The translations under genes were made by a program, and so were the position numbers. Below, in pieces: positions 1-7,977 of a stretch of DNA of 21,072 nt. The notes beneath the pieces are model-generated. The model did not search any database and had not been told where the DNA came from. It saw only the letters and a program-made list of their open reading frames with translations. The stretch is from JAAXTX01 sp037139695. Its GTDB lineage: Bacteria; Patescibacteriota; Minisyncoccia; Moranbacterales; UBA1568. The stretch spans positions 1-21,072 of the forward strand of contig JBAXFX010000017.1 of NCBI GenBank assembly GCA_037139695.1, given 5' to 3'. Within the stretch, counting starts at the first letter, position 1; every line of letters starts with the position of its first letter.

Positions 1-81
1 CCAACGAAATTTTCGGATTTACAGCTCGACATGAGATTTGAGATAGATACTAAGACGCGATTTGTCTTTCAGGAAAAGTGA
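1..81 (+). CDS. 3' end of an unidentified gene entering from the left edge
   Basis: A plus-strand reading frame is open from the window edge to a TGA at 79-81 and gives a 26-residue tail ending in RFVFQEK. It is followed by a near-palindromic hairpin and then by the convergent 3' end of the hydrolase gene, which is the layout expected for a real gene end. Most of this tail lies in the left arm of the 52-bp inverted repeat. The right arm is open in the same frame on the minus strand, giving the same peptide TKFSDLQLDMRFEIDTK. I do not recognise the protein. A stop-free frame of this length could also be chance. Confidence 0.3.
   Translation, partial: PTKFSDLQLDMRFEIDTKTRFVFQEK
3..54 (+). repeat. 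Left arm of a perfect 52-bp inverted repeat
   Basis: Bases 3-54 are the exact reverse complement of 20876-20927, so nearly the whole window lies between the two arms. Identity stops at base 55 on the inner side. On the outer side only two more bases are visible (the first mismatches, the next matches), so the true length of this arm is unknown. It may be an inverted duplication of a gene end, the boundary of an integrated or inverted segment, or an assembly join. Confidence 0.9.
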
Positions 82-109
82 CACGGGACGACGGCCGTTG
101 TTTCGTGTC
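80..109. terminator. Hairpin between convergent gene ends
   Basis: Arms GACACG (80-85) and CGTGTC (104-109) enclose a centre around ACGGCCGT that is self-complementary with one type of G-T pair. It sits between the stop at 79-81 (plus) and the hydrolase stop at 136 (minus). It is followed by GTTT on the plus strand and ACTTTT on the minus strand. The T tracts are short, so its use as a bidirectional terminator is inferred. Confidence 0.4.
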
Positions 110-135
110 GTTTCAGCTTGTGAGCATCGGGATTC

Positions 136-801
136 TCAGAGTGTGACGGTTTCTCCCGGAGCGAGGATGCTGACCTGTGCCGTGTCGCCGATGAGGTGTT
201 CAAATTCTTTCGGATCAACTCCGATTGTCGGAAATGTGTCATAGTGCATGGGAATCACGGTCCGGGGTCCGATTATTTCGACCGCGCGAGCCGCGTCGTA
301 CATATCCACGGTATAGGTCGATCCGATGGGAAGGAATGCAAGGTTAAGGTGTTCCTTGGCGAGGAGCGCCATGTCGCCGAAGAAGGCGGTGTCGCCGGAG
401 TGGTAGAACGAGAACTCCGGATGTCGGACGACGAAGCCGCACGGGGCTCCGACCGGCACCGAATGGATGGCGGGGAAGAACGTGATTCTCAGTCCGTGGG
501 CCTCGACCGTACCGCCGAGATTGCCCGAGACGAGATCGGTAATGCCTTCCTTTTTGAATTTGTCGGCGAATCCGGATATCGCGACGACGGTCGCTCCGGT
601 ACGTTTCGCGATCGTTGTGGCATCCTCGAAGCCATGGTCGTAGTGGTCGTGCGTGACGAGGATGAGATCGGCCACGACGATATCGTCAGGAGATGAGAGC
701 GGGCTCTTCGGGTTTCCGGTAATCCATGGGTCGATGAGAATCATCACGTCGTCGAACGCCAATTGGAAAGCGGCATGACCGAGGAAACGTATATCGGGCA
801 T
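136..801 (-). CDS. UPF0173-type metal-dependent hydrolase (MBL fold)
   Basis: A 221-residue protein of the metallo-beta-lactamase superfamily, close in length to UPF0173/YtkL-like hydrolases. The metal motif THDHYDHG is at residues 50-57. Further likely ligands are H113 (AIHSVP), D137 (HSGDTAFF) and H186 (PMHYDTFP), so the two-metal centre looks complete. The N-terminus MPDIRFLGHAAFQL is the usual first strand and turn of the family, which supports the chosen start. There is no signal peptide, so it is cytoplasmic. The substrate of the family is generally unknown. It is the last gene of a minus-strand run behind a small TM1266-like protein. Confidence 0.88.
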   Translation of the reverse strand: MPDIRFLGHAAFQLAFDDVMILIDPWITGNPKSPLSSPDDIVVADLILVTHDHYDHGFEDATTIAKRTGATVVAISGFADKFKKEGITDLVSGNLGGTVEAHGLRITFFPAIHSVPVGAPCGFVVRHPEFSFYHSGDTAFFGDMALLAKEHLNLAFLPIGSTYTVDMYDAARAVEIIGPRTVIPMHYDTFPTIGVDPKEFEHLIGDTAQVSILAPGETVTL

Positions 802-834
802 AGCTTTTTCGATTATAGGTTCGAACGAAACGTC

Positions 835-1104
835 CTAGTCCAGGACGCTCGTCTTGGCGACGATTCCGTAGAGAGCGTCGAGTTCGTCGGTCATGGCCTT
901 TATTTCCGCGGCCGTACCTTCCGTGATGACGGTGATGAGTCCGCCGTAGCGAGTGATGCCGGCACGCTCCAGATGCACGCCGAGCCGTGCGATGATGCGG
1001 TCGCCGTGCCGGGTCAGAATCTCGTTCACTTCCTTCGCATGCGTGCCCCGTTCCCTCACGAGGATAGATACCGTCGCTATATGGGTCTTTTGCTCTTCGG
1101 ACAT
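835..1104 (-). CDS. TM1266-like small regulator (iron-only hydrogenase system regulator family)
   Basis: An 89-residue protein with a ferredoxin/ACT-like pattern. It reads strand (HIATVSILVRERG), helix (THAKEVNEILTRHGDRI), strand (ARLGVHLERAG), strand (GGLITVITEG), helix (TAAEIKAMTDELDAL) and a last strand (GIVAKTSVL). Length and pattern fit the TM1266 family, small NikR-C-like proteins found beside FeFe-hydrogenase maturation genes. No hydrogenase gene is visible here, so the hydrogenase link is only a family name. It lies 33 bp before the hydrolase gene. A generic ACT-like ligand-binding protein is the alternative. Confidence 0.6.
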   Translation of the reverse strand: MSEEQKTHIATVSILVRERGTHAKEVNEILTRHGDRIIARLGVHLERAGITRYGGLITVITEGTAAEIKAMTDELDALYGIVAKTSVLD

Positions 1105-1121
1105 ATGATTGTATCTATTGG

Positions 1122-1127
1122 ATTATA
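1122..1127 (-). promoter_or_regulatory. Possible -10 element for the TM1266-like gene
   Basis: A consensus TATAAT on the minus strand at 1127-1122 would place the start of transcription about 11 bases before the ATG at 1104. The -35 region is only an A-rich tract, so this is weak. It lies just past an AT-rich hairpin (about 1143-1165) that could end the upstream transcript. Confidence 0.3.
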
Positions 1128-1170
1128 TTCGTATACGATAATGCTTTTTTGCTGGGCGAAAAAAAGCTTT

Positions 1171-1575
1171 TTACAGAATCTCATGTCTGAACTCTTTCAC
1201 TTCGTCTTCCATTTCGACTTCGTTTGAGTGAATTTCGACGATTGTCCGTGACTTGACTACAGTGAAATATCTCAGATGTTTTCCTTCAGCTTGTGCGATC
1301 TTGATCTCGGCCAGGACACCGTTTGAAACCGGTCCGAATACCCATATCTCGTCGCATTTCCTGACGAGAGTATTGTTTCCCTTTCGGACCGAATCCCGAT
1401 CTACCGAATCGAGCAGGAAGTAGTCATATATCATGAACGGATTCAGTGGCACCCCTCCGTTTTCCACGATGAATTTTGAAATGTGCGTTTTGAAATAAAA
1501 GAGGTGTTTCGACATCGCCGCATAGACGAGAGGCAGATCGTCGATAAGATCGAGGGATCGGTGTTCGAATGCCAT
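1171..1575 (-). CDS. Nucleoside 2-deoxyribosyltransferase-like protein
   Basis: A 134-residue protein. Its C-terminal half contains CDEIWVFGPVSNGVLAEIKIA followed by a GK..RYF stretch, the pattern of the small Rossmann-like nucleoside 2-deoxyribosyltransferase/DUF4406/DUF7768 group. In that group a D-x-hydrophobic-G...G...E segment holds the nucleotide and catalytic Glu. The first half (FIVENGGVPLNPFMIYDYFLLD) fits the substrate-loop region where these proteins describe a date- or distance-like shell. The start has a weak AGGA upstream. It lies 13 bp after the GT4 gene and is probably co-transcribed. The actual reaction is not certain. Phage and mobile DNA often carry this family. Confidence 0.5.
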   Translation of the reverse strand: MAFEHRSLDLIDDLPLVYAAMSKHLFYFKTHISKFIVENGGVPLNPFMIYDYFLLDSVDRDSVRKGNNTLVRKCDEIWVFGPVSNGVLAEIKIAQAEGKHLRYFTVVKSRTIVEIHSNEVEMEDEVKEFRHEIL

Positions 1576-1588
1576 ATATCCTGTGGGA

Positions 1589-2713
1589 TTACTCTAATGA
1601 AGCATACACTTCCGCATAGCGCTTCGCAGTGTCGCGCAGATCGAATTCCCGTTCGACATAGGCGCGCGCGGCACGGCCCATTCCGGCGAGCTTGTCACGG
1701 TCTTTTTCGAGCCCGTCGACCGCAGCAAGGAACGCGTTGCCGTCGCCACGAGGCACGGTCACGGAGATGGAAGGATTCGAGAACTCGCCGAAGAGGGGAA
1801 TGTCCGAAAGGATGACGGGTTTGCCGCAGGCGTATGCCTCGATGATGATGAGTGGGACGTCGAACTTTCCCTTCATATCGACGACCGGGAAGGCGATGAC
1901 ATCGGAAAGGTTGTAGACACCGGGCATGTCTCCGAAGGTGTCGGAGCAGTAGAACCGGTTTTCGAGTCCGGCATCGGCGAACTTCCGGACCACTTCCTGC
2001 TTTTTCGCCTTGTCGGCATCGTTCTTGAGCCGGACGGCCCAAAAGAAACGGACTCTCGAATCGGGATGCTCCTGGTGGTAGCGGATGATTGCCTCGGCGA
2101 GCATGTCGGTCGCGCCGAGGCGGGCATACTCACCGATGTAAGATACGATGAAGTCGCCGTCCTCAAACCCGAACCGTTCCATGAGCTCGGGACTTTTCGG
2201 TTTTGGGCTGAAATGATCCAGATCGATGCCGGGATAGATCCGCTCGACGCCCGTGAACCCCATTTGCTCGAGGCGATTCTTCGAGCGGTCCGTATAGGTG
2301 ATGATCCGGTTGGCGAAGAGCATTTTTCTAAGGTCGGTCTCGGAGTAGAGGTCCTCACGCAGGGTCGCGACCGTCTGGACGGTCCTTCCTCGCGTGGGTC
2401 GGAGAAACGTCCGTATCGCGAAAGCGTTGAGCTTGGCCGGGGTGAAGAGATAGTGCGTGATGTCGAACCGTCCGCGAAACCGGAACATCGTCAGGAAGAG
2501 CTGTGCCTTGGTGAGAAGCCCGAAATGACCGGAGCTGAAAACCGGTTCCTGAACGACCGAATCCGGAAGCGAGTCGAGGTGTCCGTGCGTCAGGATCGAA
2601 ATCGGGAGCCCCGGGAGCGACTTCGCCAGGAAGTAGGCGAAAATCTTGGAGGCCTCGTCCCACGGCGGACACAGCGGTCTGGTCACGAGGAAGATGCTTT
2701 TCTTGTTGATCAT
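1589..2713 (-). CDS. Glycosyltransferase family 4 protein
   Basis: A 374-residue GT-B fold enzyme expected to move a sugar from a nucleotide-sugar donor onto a glycan or lipid acceptor. The N-terminal half starts MINKKSIFLVTRPLCPPWDEASKIF, typical of a GT4 acceptor domain. The C-terminal donor domain has GEYARLGATDMLAEAI and the conserved DVPLIIIEAYACGKPVI near residues 290-310. The first acid of the usual E-x7-E pair is Asp here. There is no membrane segment, so it probably works at the inner face of the membrane. It is separated from the large glycan operon by 439 gene-free bases, so it has its own promoter or is read through. Confidence 0.85.
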   Translation of the reverse strand: MINKKSIFLVTRPLCPPWDEASKIFAYFLAKSLPGLPISILTHGHLDSLPDSVVQEPVFSSGHFGLLTKAQLFLTMFRFRGRFDITHYLFTPAKLNAFAIRTFLRPTRGRTVQTVATLREDLYSETDLRKMLFANRIITYTDRSKNRLEQMGFTGVERIYPGIDLDHFSPKPKSPELMERFGFEDGDFIVSYIGEYARLGATDMLAEAIIRYHQEHPDSRVRFFWAVRLKNDADKAKKQEVVRKFADAGLENRFYCSDTFGDMPGVYNLSDVIAFPVVDMKGKFDVPLIIIEAYACGKPVILSDIPLFGEFSNPSISVTVPRGDGNAFLAAVDGLEKDRDKLAGMGRAARAYVEREFDLRDTAKRYAEVYASLE

Positions 2714-2840
2714 AGGATCTACTCTATGGATTCATTGCTCAATGGTCTTATTGTTCTGCTATTAGGAATCATACGCAATACATGGCTCTGTGTCTTAAAC
2801 TTTCTTCATAAGCATCCTTCATATTCCAACCCCTCCTGTC

Positions 2841-2861
2841 CTCCCCTTAGGATAAGGGGAG
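2841..2861. repeat. Perfect 9-bp hairpin repeat, CTCCCCTTA type
   Basis: CTCCCCTTA (2841-2849), a GGA loop and TAAGGGGAG (2853-2861) form a perfect 9-bp stem. It sits 39 bp from another hairpin of similar design. Such compact C-rich/G-rich palindromes are REP-like intergenic elements. Possible use as a terminator for the minus-strand genes upstream is inferred; no T run follows directly on that strand. Confidence 0.6.
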
Positions 2862-2896
2862 AGAACGTTCTTTTTTCGCTTGTACACTATCCAGAG

Positions 2897-2952
2897 TCTC
2901 CCTCTTTGTCCCAAAGAGGGACTGATTCCGATAACGAAAGGAATCAGGGAGA
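2897..2952. repeat. Branched palindromic repeat with alternative pairings
   Basis: CCCTCTTTG (2900-2908), a TCC loop and CAAAGAGGG (2912-2920) form a perfect 9-bp hairpin. CTGATTCC (2922-2929) pairs with GGAATCAG (2940-2947). TCTCCC (2897-2902) can pair with GGGAGA (2947-2952) as an outer stem, competing with the first hairpin. The result is a cloverleaf-like REP/MITE-type unit. No transposase is nearby. Confidence 0.55.
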
Positions 2953-3152
2953 TTGGGATGAGTAGGAGCAAGTTATATGGAAAGTATTTCGATTCTATAT
3001 CTTTATTGAGAATCCATTATTGCGTATGACCCGCTATTAGATTACTTTTAGTTTTATTTCTGACTTGTAACGCTTGATTATTTTTCACTTTTCACCCCGT
3101 AGGGCTGTTTGAAAACGGCCACGGCGCATGCTCCCTTTTTACATTTATAGAC

Positions 3153-3575
3153 CTACCGTTCCCGATAGATTTCCTTCTTCGTCCCGTCATTGGCGGTGAC
3201 GGAGACGGACGTACGACCGGCATCGACCGGCACCTCGGGCGATACCGTCGCATCCTTTCCCTTCTCGAGCGTGACCGTTCCGGTTTTCAGCGCGGTACCG
3301 TCGCGAGACACGGTATAGGTGAAGCGCGTGGCCGAGGAATGGTTTTCGACGATGAAGGCGTCCGATGCCGGGTCCCGCGTCTCAAAGGAAAGCGTCCACC
3401 AATTTTTCCCGTAGTTCGGGTCGAGCCCACGGTCAATCTGGGAGAAGAGTACGCCCGATGCGATGACGAAGAAGGCAATGACGGCGAAAACCGTCACCGC
3501 GTCTCCCGAGGCGCGTCTCCTGAGCGTGACGATCGCCCGTTCGGATTGTCCGGTCGGCTTATCGGTTTCGTTCAT
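3153..3575 (-). CDS. Small membrane-anchored protein of the glycan operon
   Basis: A protein of about 140 residues starting MNETDKPTGQ. This start is chosen because the longer frame back to 3644 would run deep into the upstream gene, whereas the ATG at 3575 gives a 17-bp overlap with its stop. A basic cytoplasmic head is followed by one membrane helix (AVTVFAVIAFFVIASGVLF). An extracytoplasmic part rich in Thr, Val and Ser is probably a small beta-sandwich (TFTYTVSRDG-like strands, then VSVTANDGT). I do not recognise the family. The overlap indicates translational coupling with the 659-residue membrane protein and suggests that the two work together. Confidence 0.7.
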   Translation of the reverse strand: MNETDKPTGQSERAIVTLRRRASGDAVTVFAVIAFFVIASGVLFSQIDRGLDPNYGKNWWTLSFETRDPASDAFIVENHSSATRFTYTVSRDGTALKTGTVTLEKGKDATVSPEVPVDAGRTSVSVTANDGTKKEIYRER

Positions 3576-5538
3576 AGATTTGGATGGTCGTTCCTGAATA
3601 AATGCGTGAGAAGGCATGGGAGCTCTCGAATTGTGCCGCATCATAGGTCGGGTTGACGGCCAGAAGATTCACGCCGACGTCCTTGAAGCATGCCTGACCC
3701 TCGGGGAGATTCGGTACGGAAATCATCTGGAGCGTGCATTGTTCGCGCGGGTTCGTCTCATCCGTATAGCGCTTGAAATAGCCTCGGGAGAGCGGATAGG
3801 CATAGCCACGCATGAAAAAGAGTTTCATCCAGGAATCCGCGGCGAGGTAGTTGTGATCCTTTAAGAAGAGGTCGCCGGGCTTCGTCCGATCCGCGAGATA
3901 TCGCGAGGCGGAGAAGACTTCGACGGCGTCTTGTGCCTTCCCGGGATTCGGGAGGGCCGACTGATTTTCTTGTGAGCCATTCCACGTCGAGAAAGAGAAC
4001 AGGACGAGCGCGGCGAAGAGGAAGATATTTCCGGGAAGGAACACGTCGTTTGCCGGTTTCCGTTTCGGATCGCGGAACAGGAACGGGAACCCGGCGAGGA
4101 AAAGCCCGGCAAGAATGGAGAATGGGAAGGAGAGGTAGGTCCCGATCCTGTCTGACGGGATATTGAGGAAAAGCCAGGTGGGCCGGAGTGCCATGACGAG
4201 CAGGATGCCACCCCAGCCGAGAATGAACGGGAAGGCCTGTGACCGCCGGATGGGACGGATCGAGGCGGCAACGAGGAGCGCGGCAAGACCGAGTGCCATG
4301 CGCGCCACTCCGGCCGATTCGGATGTCTGCAGGAAGGACAGTCCGGTTCGGGTCGCCTTGACCGCTGTGCCGACCGCGGTCGTTACGGCGTTCGTCTCGA
4401 TATAGGTCGGCTTGGCTACGAGGAAGAAAAACGCGACGGCGAATCCGATGGCAAGGAGCGGATAGGGAGAGAAGAATACTGTTCCGATCCGTACGGCCAG
4501 TGCCGGCAGGCGACGGATCGAGACGACAAGCAATGAAAGGAAAATCCCGACAATCACGAAGGCAAGGACGAATGTCGACAAGTGGTGCGTGTAGGCGAGT
4601 GTCAGCGCGAGCAGGACGCTCAGGCCGAGGAACCGCGCATCCTCTTCCATGAATGAACGCAACAAGGCTAATAGGACGAGCGGGATCATCAGGTTCCCGA
4701 TAAGGTTTCCGACGACGCCACCGGAAACGAACTTCGCTTCGGGGGAAGCGAATGCGAACAACGGACCGGCGAAGAAGAGGACGGCAAGACCGACGGACAC
4801 CGGGGAAATCGATCCTTCGGGGAAAAGGAACGAGGCGAGCCTTACCGAAAGCGCGAAGAGCGAGACGATCGAGACGATGTTGATCAGGAGGAGGAACGAG
4901 ACTGGGAATGCGGAGAAAAACGATACGCCGGAGAGCTCGGCGATGGCGGCGAACGGAAGGTGTTCCCCAATGATGAAATCGGAAATCGGTTCGGGAGCGG
5001 AGAGTGCCGAATGTCCGTTTCCGACGTCGACAATCTCTCGCTTGGAATAGTCCGGGAGGCGTCCCGTGTCAACGATGACCTTGGACCAGTACATGTGATG
5101 GCCGAGGTCGGTCGCGGTCGGAACACCGGCATCCACGAGGAAGAGCGTCTTGAGGAAGATGGTCAGTCCGATCAGGAGGAGGAAAAGACTCCGTTGGGTG
5201 GGCGAAAAACGGACATGTTCAGGGCGAACAACGGTTTCGGATGTCGATGCGGTCTTTTTCCACGTTGCCGGTGCGTATCGGTCATATATCAGCCGCAAGG
5301 CGACGGCCGCGAACGGCACGACGAGGAGCGATGCGAGGATGATCGGAGGCGTGAGTGCCACCTTGGCTTTTCCGAAGGCGATTATCGAGAAATCGAGCGA
5401 ACCGAGACCGAGCGCAAACGAGAACGCGAACCGTTCGAGCGAGGAAACCGGAAAAGACCGCCCGAATATCCCGTAAAACAGGAAATATCCGGAGAGCGGT
5501 ATGGAGAGTGTGACGATGAGAAACAGGAGGAGTATCAT
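3559..5538 (-). CDS. Polytopic membrane protein, probable GT-C-type glycosyltransferase
   Basis: A 659-residue protein with roughly a dozen hydrophobic segments, starting with a helix directly at the N-terminus (MILLLFLIVTLSIPLSGYFLF). After the first helices comes an extracytoplasmic loop with TATDLGHHMYWSKVIVDTG. This acidic loop resembles the catalytic first loop of GT-C enzymes, which use lipid-linked sugars. The last 120 or so residues (from about NGSQENQSALPN) are soluble and probably outside. I infer a role in assembling or transferring a lipid-linked glycan, given the GT2, GT4 and UDP-sugar dehydrogenase genes in the same operon. A flippase/polymerase-like role is the alternative. The stop overlaps the next gene. 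Confidence 0.6.
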   Translation of the reverse strand: MILLLFLIVTLSIPLSGYFLFYGIFGRSFPVSSLERFAFSFALGLGSLDFSIIAFGKAKVALTPPIILASLLVVPFAAVALRLIYDRYAPATWKKTASTSETVVRPEHVRFSPTQRSLFLLLIGLTIFLKTLFLVDAGVPTATDLGHHMYWSKVIVDTGRLPDYSKREIVDVGNGHSALSAPEPISDFIIGEHLPFAAIAELSGVSFFSAFPVSFLLLINIVSIVSLFALSVRLASFLFPEGSISPVSVGLAVLFFAGPLFAFASPEAKFVSGGVVGNLIGNLMIPLVLLALLRSFMEEDARFLGLSVLLALTLAYTHHLSTFVLAFVIVGIFLSLLVVSIRRLPALAVRIGTVFFSPYPLLAIGFAVAFFFLVAKPTYIETNAVTTAVGTAVKATRTGLSFLQTSESAGVARMALGLAALLVAASIRPIRRSQAFPFILGWGGILLVMALRPTWLFLNIPSDRIGTYLSFPFSILAGLFLAGFPFLFRDPKRKPANDVFLPGNIFLFAALVLFSFSTWNGSQENQSALPNPGKAQDAVEVFSASRYLADRTKPGDLFLKDHNYLAADSWMKLFFMRGYAYPLSRGYFKRYTDETNPREQCTLQMISVPNLPEGQACFKDVGVNLLAVNPTYDAAQFESSHAFSRIYSGTTIQIYERNR

Positions 5539-5578
5539 ACGGACAGTATACGGGAAAGCGGCCGGAACACCAACCGAA

Positions 5579-6694
5579 TCAACGGGGGCGGTCAGCTTCG
5601 AATGTCCGGATATATCGGTCCGACAACGCGTCCCAATGGAAGCGATTCCGAACGAAACTGTTCGCTCGTATGCCTTCGGCCTTGAGTTGCTCCCGATTGC
5701 CGATCAGTCGCGTTATCTCGGCAACGTACGCGTCCGCGTTTCCGGCTTCGAGTAGGGAGCCATTTTCTCCGTTGACGATAGCCTCGGTCAGTCCTTCGAG
5801 ATCGGAAGCGATGACCGGAAGTCCGCAAGCATTCGCCTCGATGACATTGATGCCGAAACCTTCCATCGTTCCCGGGACGGGTATGTTCGGGGAGACGGCG
5901 AGGTCGGCCGAATTGAGCAGGGTCAGGATATCTGGTCGGGGCAGGTTCGTGAGGAGCTGAACCGTTCTCTCGAGCCCCAGTTCCGAGACGGCGCGGGCAC
6001 AGAGCGGAAAATAATCCTCGTCGCCCGCAGCATGTCCGGAGACGACTCCGCCGGCGGCTACGAAAAGGACCTCGTCCGGCAGACGGGGGACGACGTTCCG
6101 AATGAACCACTCGACTCCCTTGTGTTTCACGTAGCGTCCGATCCGGACGATGACAAATCGCTTACCCGTCTTTGTCCCGAGGAGCGTATCGAGCGCAGCA
6201 CGGTCTTTGGGGACGATGAGCGCATCGGGGTCGATGCCGTTTTGTATGACCGTGATCCGATCGGGTTCGATGCCGACCTTGACCGCTTCTCGTTTCGTGA
6301 ACTCGCTTACCGCGAAAACATGATCCATGGCACGCAAGGACGGTATGTTCACCGCTTGGTAACATTTCGAGAGGATACCCGGCTTTGAGCCGTATCTGAG
6401 GTCGAGACCATGTACCACGCAGGCGGTCCGCATCTTCGGACAAAACCACGAGAGCACGAACGCGACCGGTGCCAGTACGCCGTCACCGACCAGAAGGACG
6501 TCATTTCGGTACAGATTGAAAAGGGAACGGATGAAGGCATACGGAAGAAAGAGTGGGAAGAAGCTCTTCCCACGTCGGTTCGCGATAAGCGTCAGGTCGG
6601 TCTTCTTGCCGAGCCAGAACGCGAGGTCGCGGTTATGGTTCTCGATGCCGCCGATGACCGGCGGGTAGGCGCGGGAAATGAAGAGTATCCTCAT
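5579..6694 (-). CDS. Glycosyltransferase family 4 protein
   Basis: A protein of about 371 residues starting MRILFISRAYPPVIGGIENHN, the standard GT4 beginning with its glycine-rich acceptor loop. A longer frame to 6802 exists but would run into the GT2 gene. The ATG at 6694 lies one base after that gene's TGA and has GGAAAG upstream, so it is preferred. The donor-binding region includes VIRIGRYVKHKGVEWF and the E-x7-E motif in EGFGINVIEANACGLPV. It is a cytoplasmic, retaining glycosyltransferase by family. The coupling to the GT2 gene suggests successive sugar additions in one glycan pathway. Confidence 0.88.
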   Translation of the reverse strand: MRILFISRAYPPVIGGIENHNRDLAFWLGKKTDLTLIANRRGKSFFPLFLPYAFIRSLFNLYRNDVLLVGDGVLAPVAFVLSWFCPKMRTACVVHGLDLRYGSKPGILSKCYQAVNIPSLRAMDHVFAVSEFTKREAVKVGIEPDRITVIQNGIDPDALIVPKDRAALDTLLGTKTGKRFVIVRIGRYVKHKGVEWFIRNVVPRLPDEVLFVAAGGVVSGHAAGDEDYFPLCARAVSELGLERTVQLLTNLPRPDILTLLNSADLAVSPNIPVPGTMEGFGINVIEANACGLPVIASDLEGLTEAIVNGENGSLLEAGNADAYVAEITRLIGNREQLKAEGIRANSFVRNRFHWDALSDRYIRTFEADRPR

Positions 6695-6695
6695 A

Positions 6696-7706
6696 TCATT
6701 CGTCTTTCCTTTCCTCCTTGGAACGCTTGTCATACAACCGTTTTTTGGCGAGGTAGAGTTGTTCTTCGACGAGAAGTCTGTTGGACCGTACCATGTCGGC
6801 AAGAAGGGCGAATACGACGAACTGCAATCCGACGACGAAGAAGATCGCCGCGAATGCGAGGTAGTTCCGATACGGGGAAATCTTGAAATCCTGGAAATAT
6901 GAGACCAGGAACAGGATGAAGAGGATAAGCGCGAGGCTGATCATAAAGAGTCCCGGGATGCCGAAAAATTTCATCGGGCGGACGTCGCGCACCGCCTTTA
7001 GGATGATTCCGAACCCGTTCGAAACGAATTTCACGATTGATTTTGTGATTTTCGGTTTCCGGTCGGAGTGATAAGTGACGCTGATCGGGATCCACCGGAG
7101 CTTGAGATTCTTCCCGATGGCATCGATGATCGTTTCCTGCGTGTAGGTGAAGTTCACATTGACGAGATTGAGCCGCATAAGCGTTTCCCGATTGTGCGCG
7201 CGGAAGCCACAGGTGAGGTCTTCGGTCTTCGTATTGAGGAAGAAGCCGACCATAGCGGCGGCGAAGCGGTTCAGGAAACTCCGTATCCAGGGAATATCCT
7301 TCGCGGCGATGTTTCCGAAACGGTTCGCGATGGTCATATCACATTCCGAATCGATGACCGGCTTCAGCAGTTCCGGGATATCGTTCGGATCGAACTGCCC
7401 GTCGGCATCGATGTTCACCATGAAATCCGCCCCGTTCTCCAGGGAGCTTTCGACCGCGCGTTTAAAGGAATACGCAAGCTTCCGGTTCGGCTTGTATGAG
7501 ACGATGATGTTGGCTCCCGCCTCTTTGGCGCACGTCACCGTCGTATCCGTCGAGCCGTCGTCGATGACCTGTATGCGCTTCTCGGTGAGGACCGTTCCGG
7601 ACCCGGTCCTATAGAAATCCGACTCGAAGCTCTTCCTGATCCGGCCGATGGTTTCCGCGATCTTTTCTTCCTCGTTATAGGCGGGGATATTCACGATAAG
7701 TTTCAT
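6696..7706 (-). CDS. GT2 glycosyltransferase, polyprenyl-phosphate sugar synthase-like
   Basis: A 336-residue protein with a GT-A domain at the N-terminus: NIPAYNEEEKI (residues 6-16), DDGSTD (49-54) and the metal-binding D-A-D at 100-102 in NIDADGQFDP. Two membrane helices follow near the C-terminus (FFGIPGLFMISLALILFILFLVSYF and YLAFAAIFFVVGLQFVVFALLA). This layout is that of dolichol/undecaprenyl-phosphate mannosyl- or glucosyltransferases, which load a sugar onto a lipid carrier at the inner face of the membrane. That would feed the GT-C-like membrane protein further down the operon. The sugar cannot be read from the sequence. Confidence 0.87.
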   Translation of the reverse strand: MKLIVNIPAYNEEEKIAETIGRIRKSFESDFYRTGSGTVLTEKRIQVIDDGSTDTTVTCAKEAGANIIVSYKPNRKLAYSFKRAVESSLENGADFMVNIDADGQFDPNDIPELLKPVIDSECDMTIANRFGNIAAKDIPWIRSFLNRFAAAMVGFFLNTKTEDLTCGFRAHNRETLMRLNLVNVNFTYTQETIIDAIGKNLKLRWIPISVTYHSDRKPKITKSIVKFVSNGFGIILKAVRDVRPMKFFGIPGLFMISLALILFILFLVSYFQDFKISPYRNYLAFAAIFFVVGLQFVVFALLADMVRSNRLLVEEQLYLAKKRLYDKRSKEERKDE

Positions 7707-7727
7707 ATCGTAATCGGGTGATAAAAA

Positions 7728-7964
7728 TTATAGCTTCTTGATCATGAGGCCGAGGTCCACGCAGTTCCACTGACATTGTGTGACGGCCCCGTCCGTCTCT
7801 TTACGCACGAGCGTGTCGCGACAATCCGTGGCCATGGCGGCGCAGTGTTCTTTCTGGGCATTCCAATAATTCCAGTTCGGTTCGTACCCGAAATACCGCA
7901 ACACGAACATACCGACCGTGAAGGCGCCGACGACCCAGATGACGGTACGAAGCAAAGAAAACAT
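7728..7964 (-). CDS. Small one-helix membrane protein
   Basis: A 78-residue protein. One membrane helix lies at residues 4-24 (LLRTVIWVVGAFTVGMFVLRYFG), followed by a short soluble part with four cysteines (CAAMATDC, then CQWNC) that could form disulfides if exported. The spacing of 13 bp to the UDP-sugar dehydrogenase stop and 21 bp to the GT2 start fits an operon member. I do not recognise the family and give no function. Its place in the glycan operon suggests a membrane accessory role, which is inference only. Confidence 0.65.
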   Translation of the reverse strand: MFSLLRTVIWVVGAFTVGMFVLRYFGYEPNWNYWNAQKEHCAAMATDCRDTLVRKETDGAVTQCQWNCVDLGLMIKKL

Positions 7965-7977
7965 ATTGTGTCACTTA

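Larger units (their letters stand above)
2714..3152. other. Gene-free stretch with hairpin repeats
   Basis: No supported gene lies in these 439 bases. The stretch is AT-rich at both ends and contains two compact GC-rich hairpin repeats (annotated separately at 2841-2861 and 2897-2952). The 3' end of the small membrane-anchored gene is at 3153 and the start of the GT4 gene at 2713, both on the minus strand, so it should contain a terminator and a promoter. No convincing -35/-10 pair was found. Confidence 0.6.

Noticed and set aside
2066..2965. Plus-strand frame of 299 codons
   Set aside because: Antisense shadow of the GT4 gene that runs on into repeat-bearing intergenic DNA.
4960..5685. Plus-strand frame of 241 codons opposite the large membrane protein
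   Set aside because: Its Arg/Gly/Glu-rich composition is typical of the antisense of a high-GC membrane gene; the minus-strand frame has clear helices and operon spacing.
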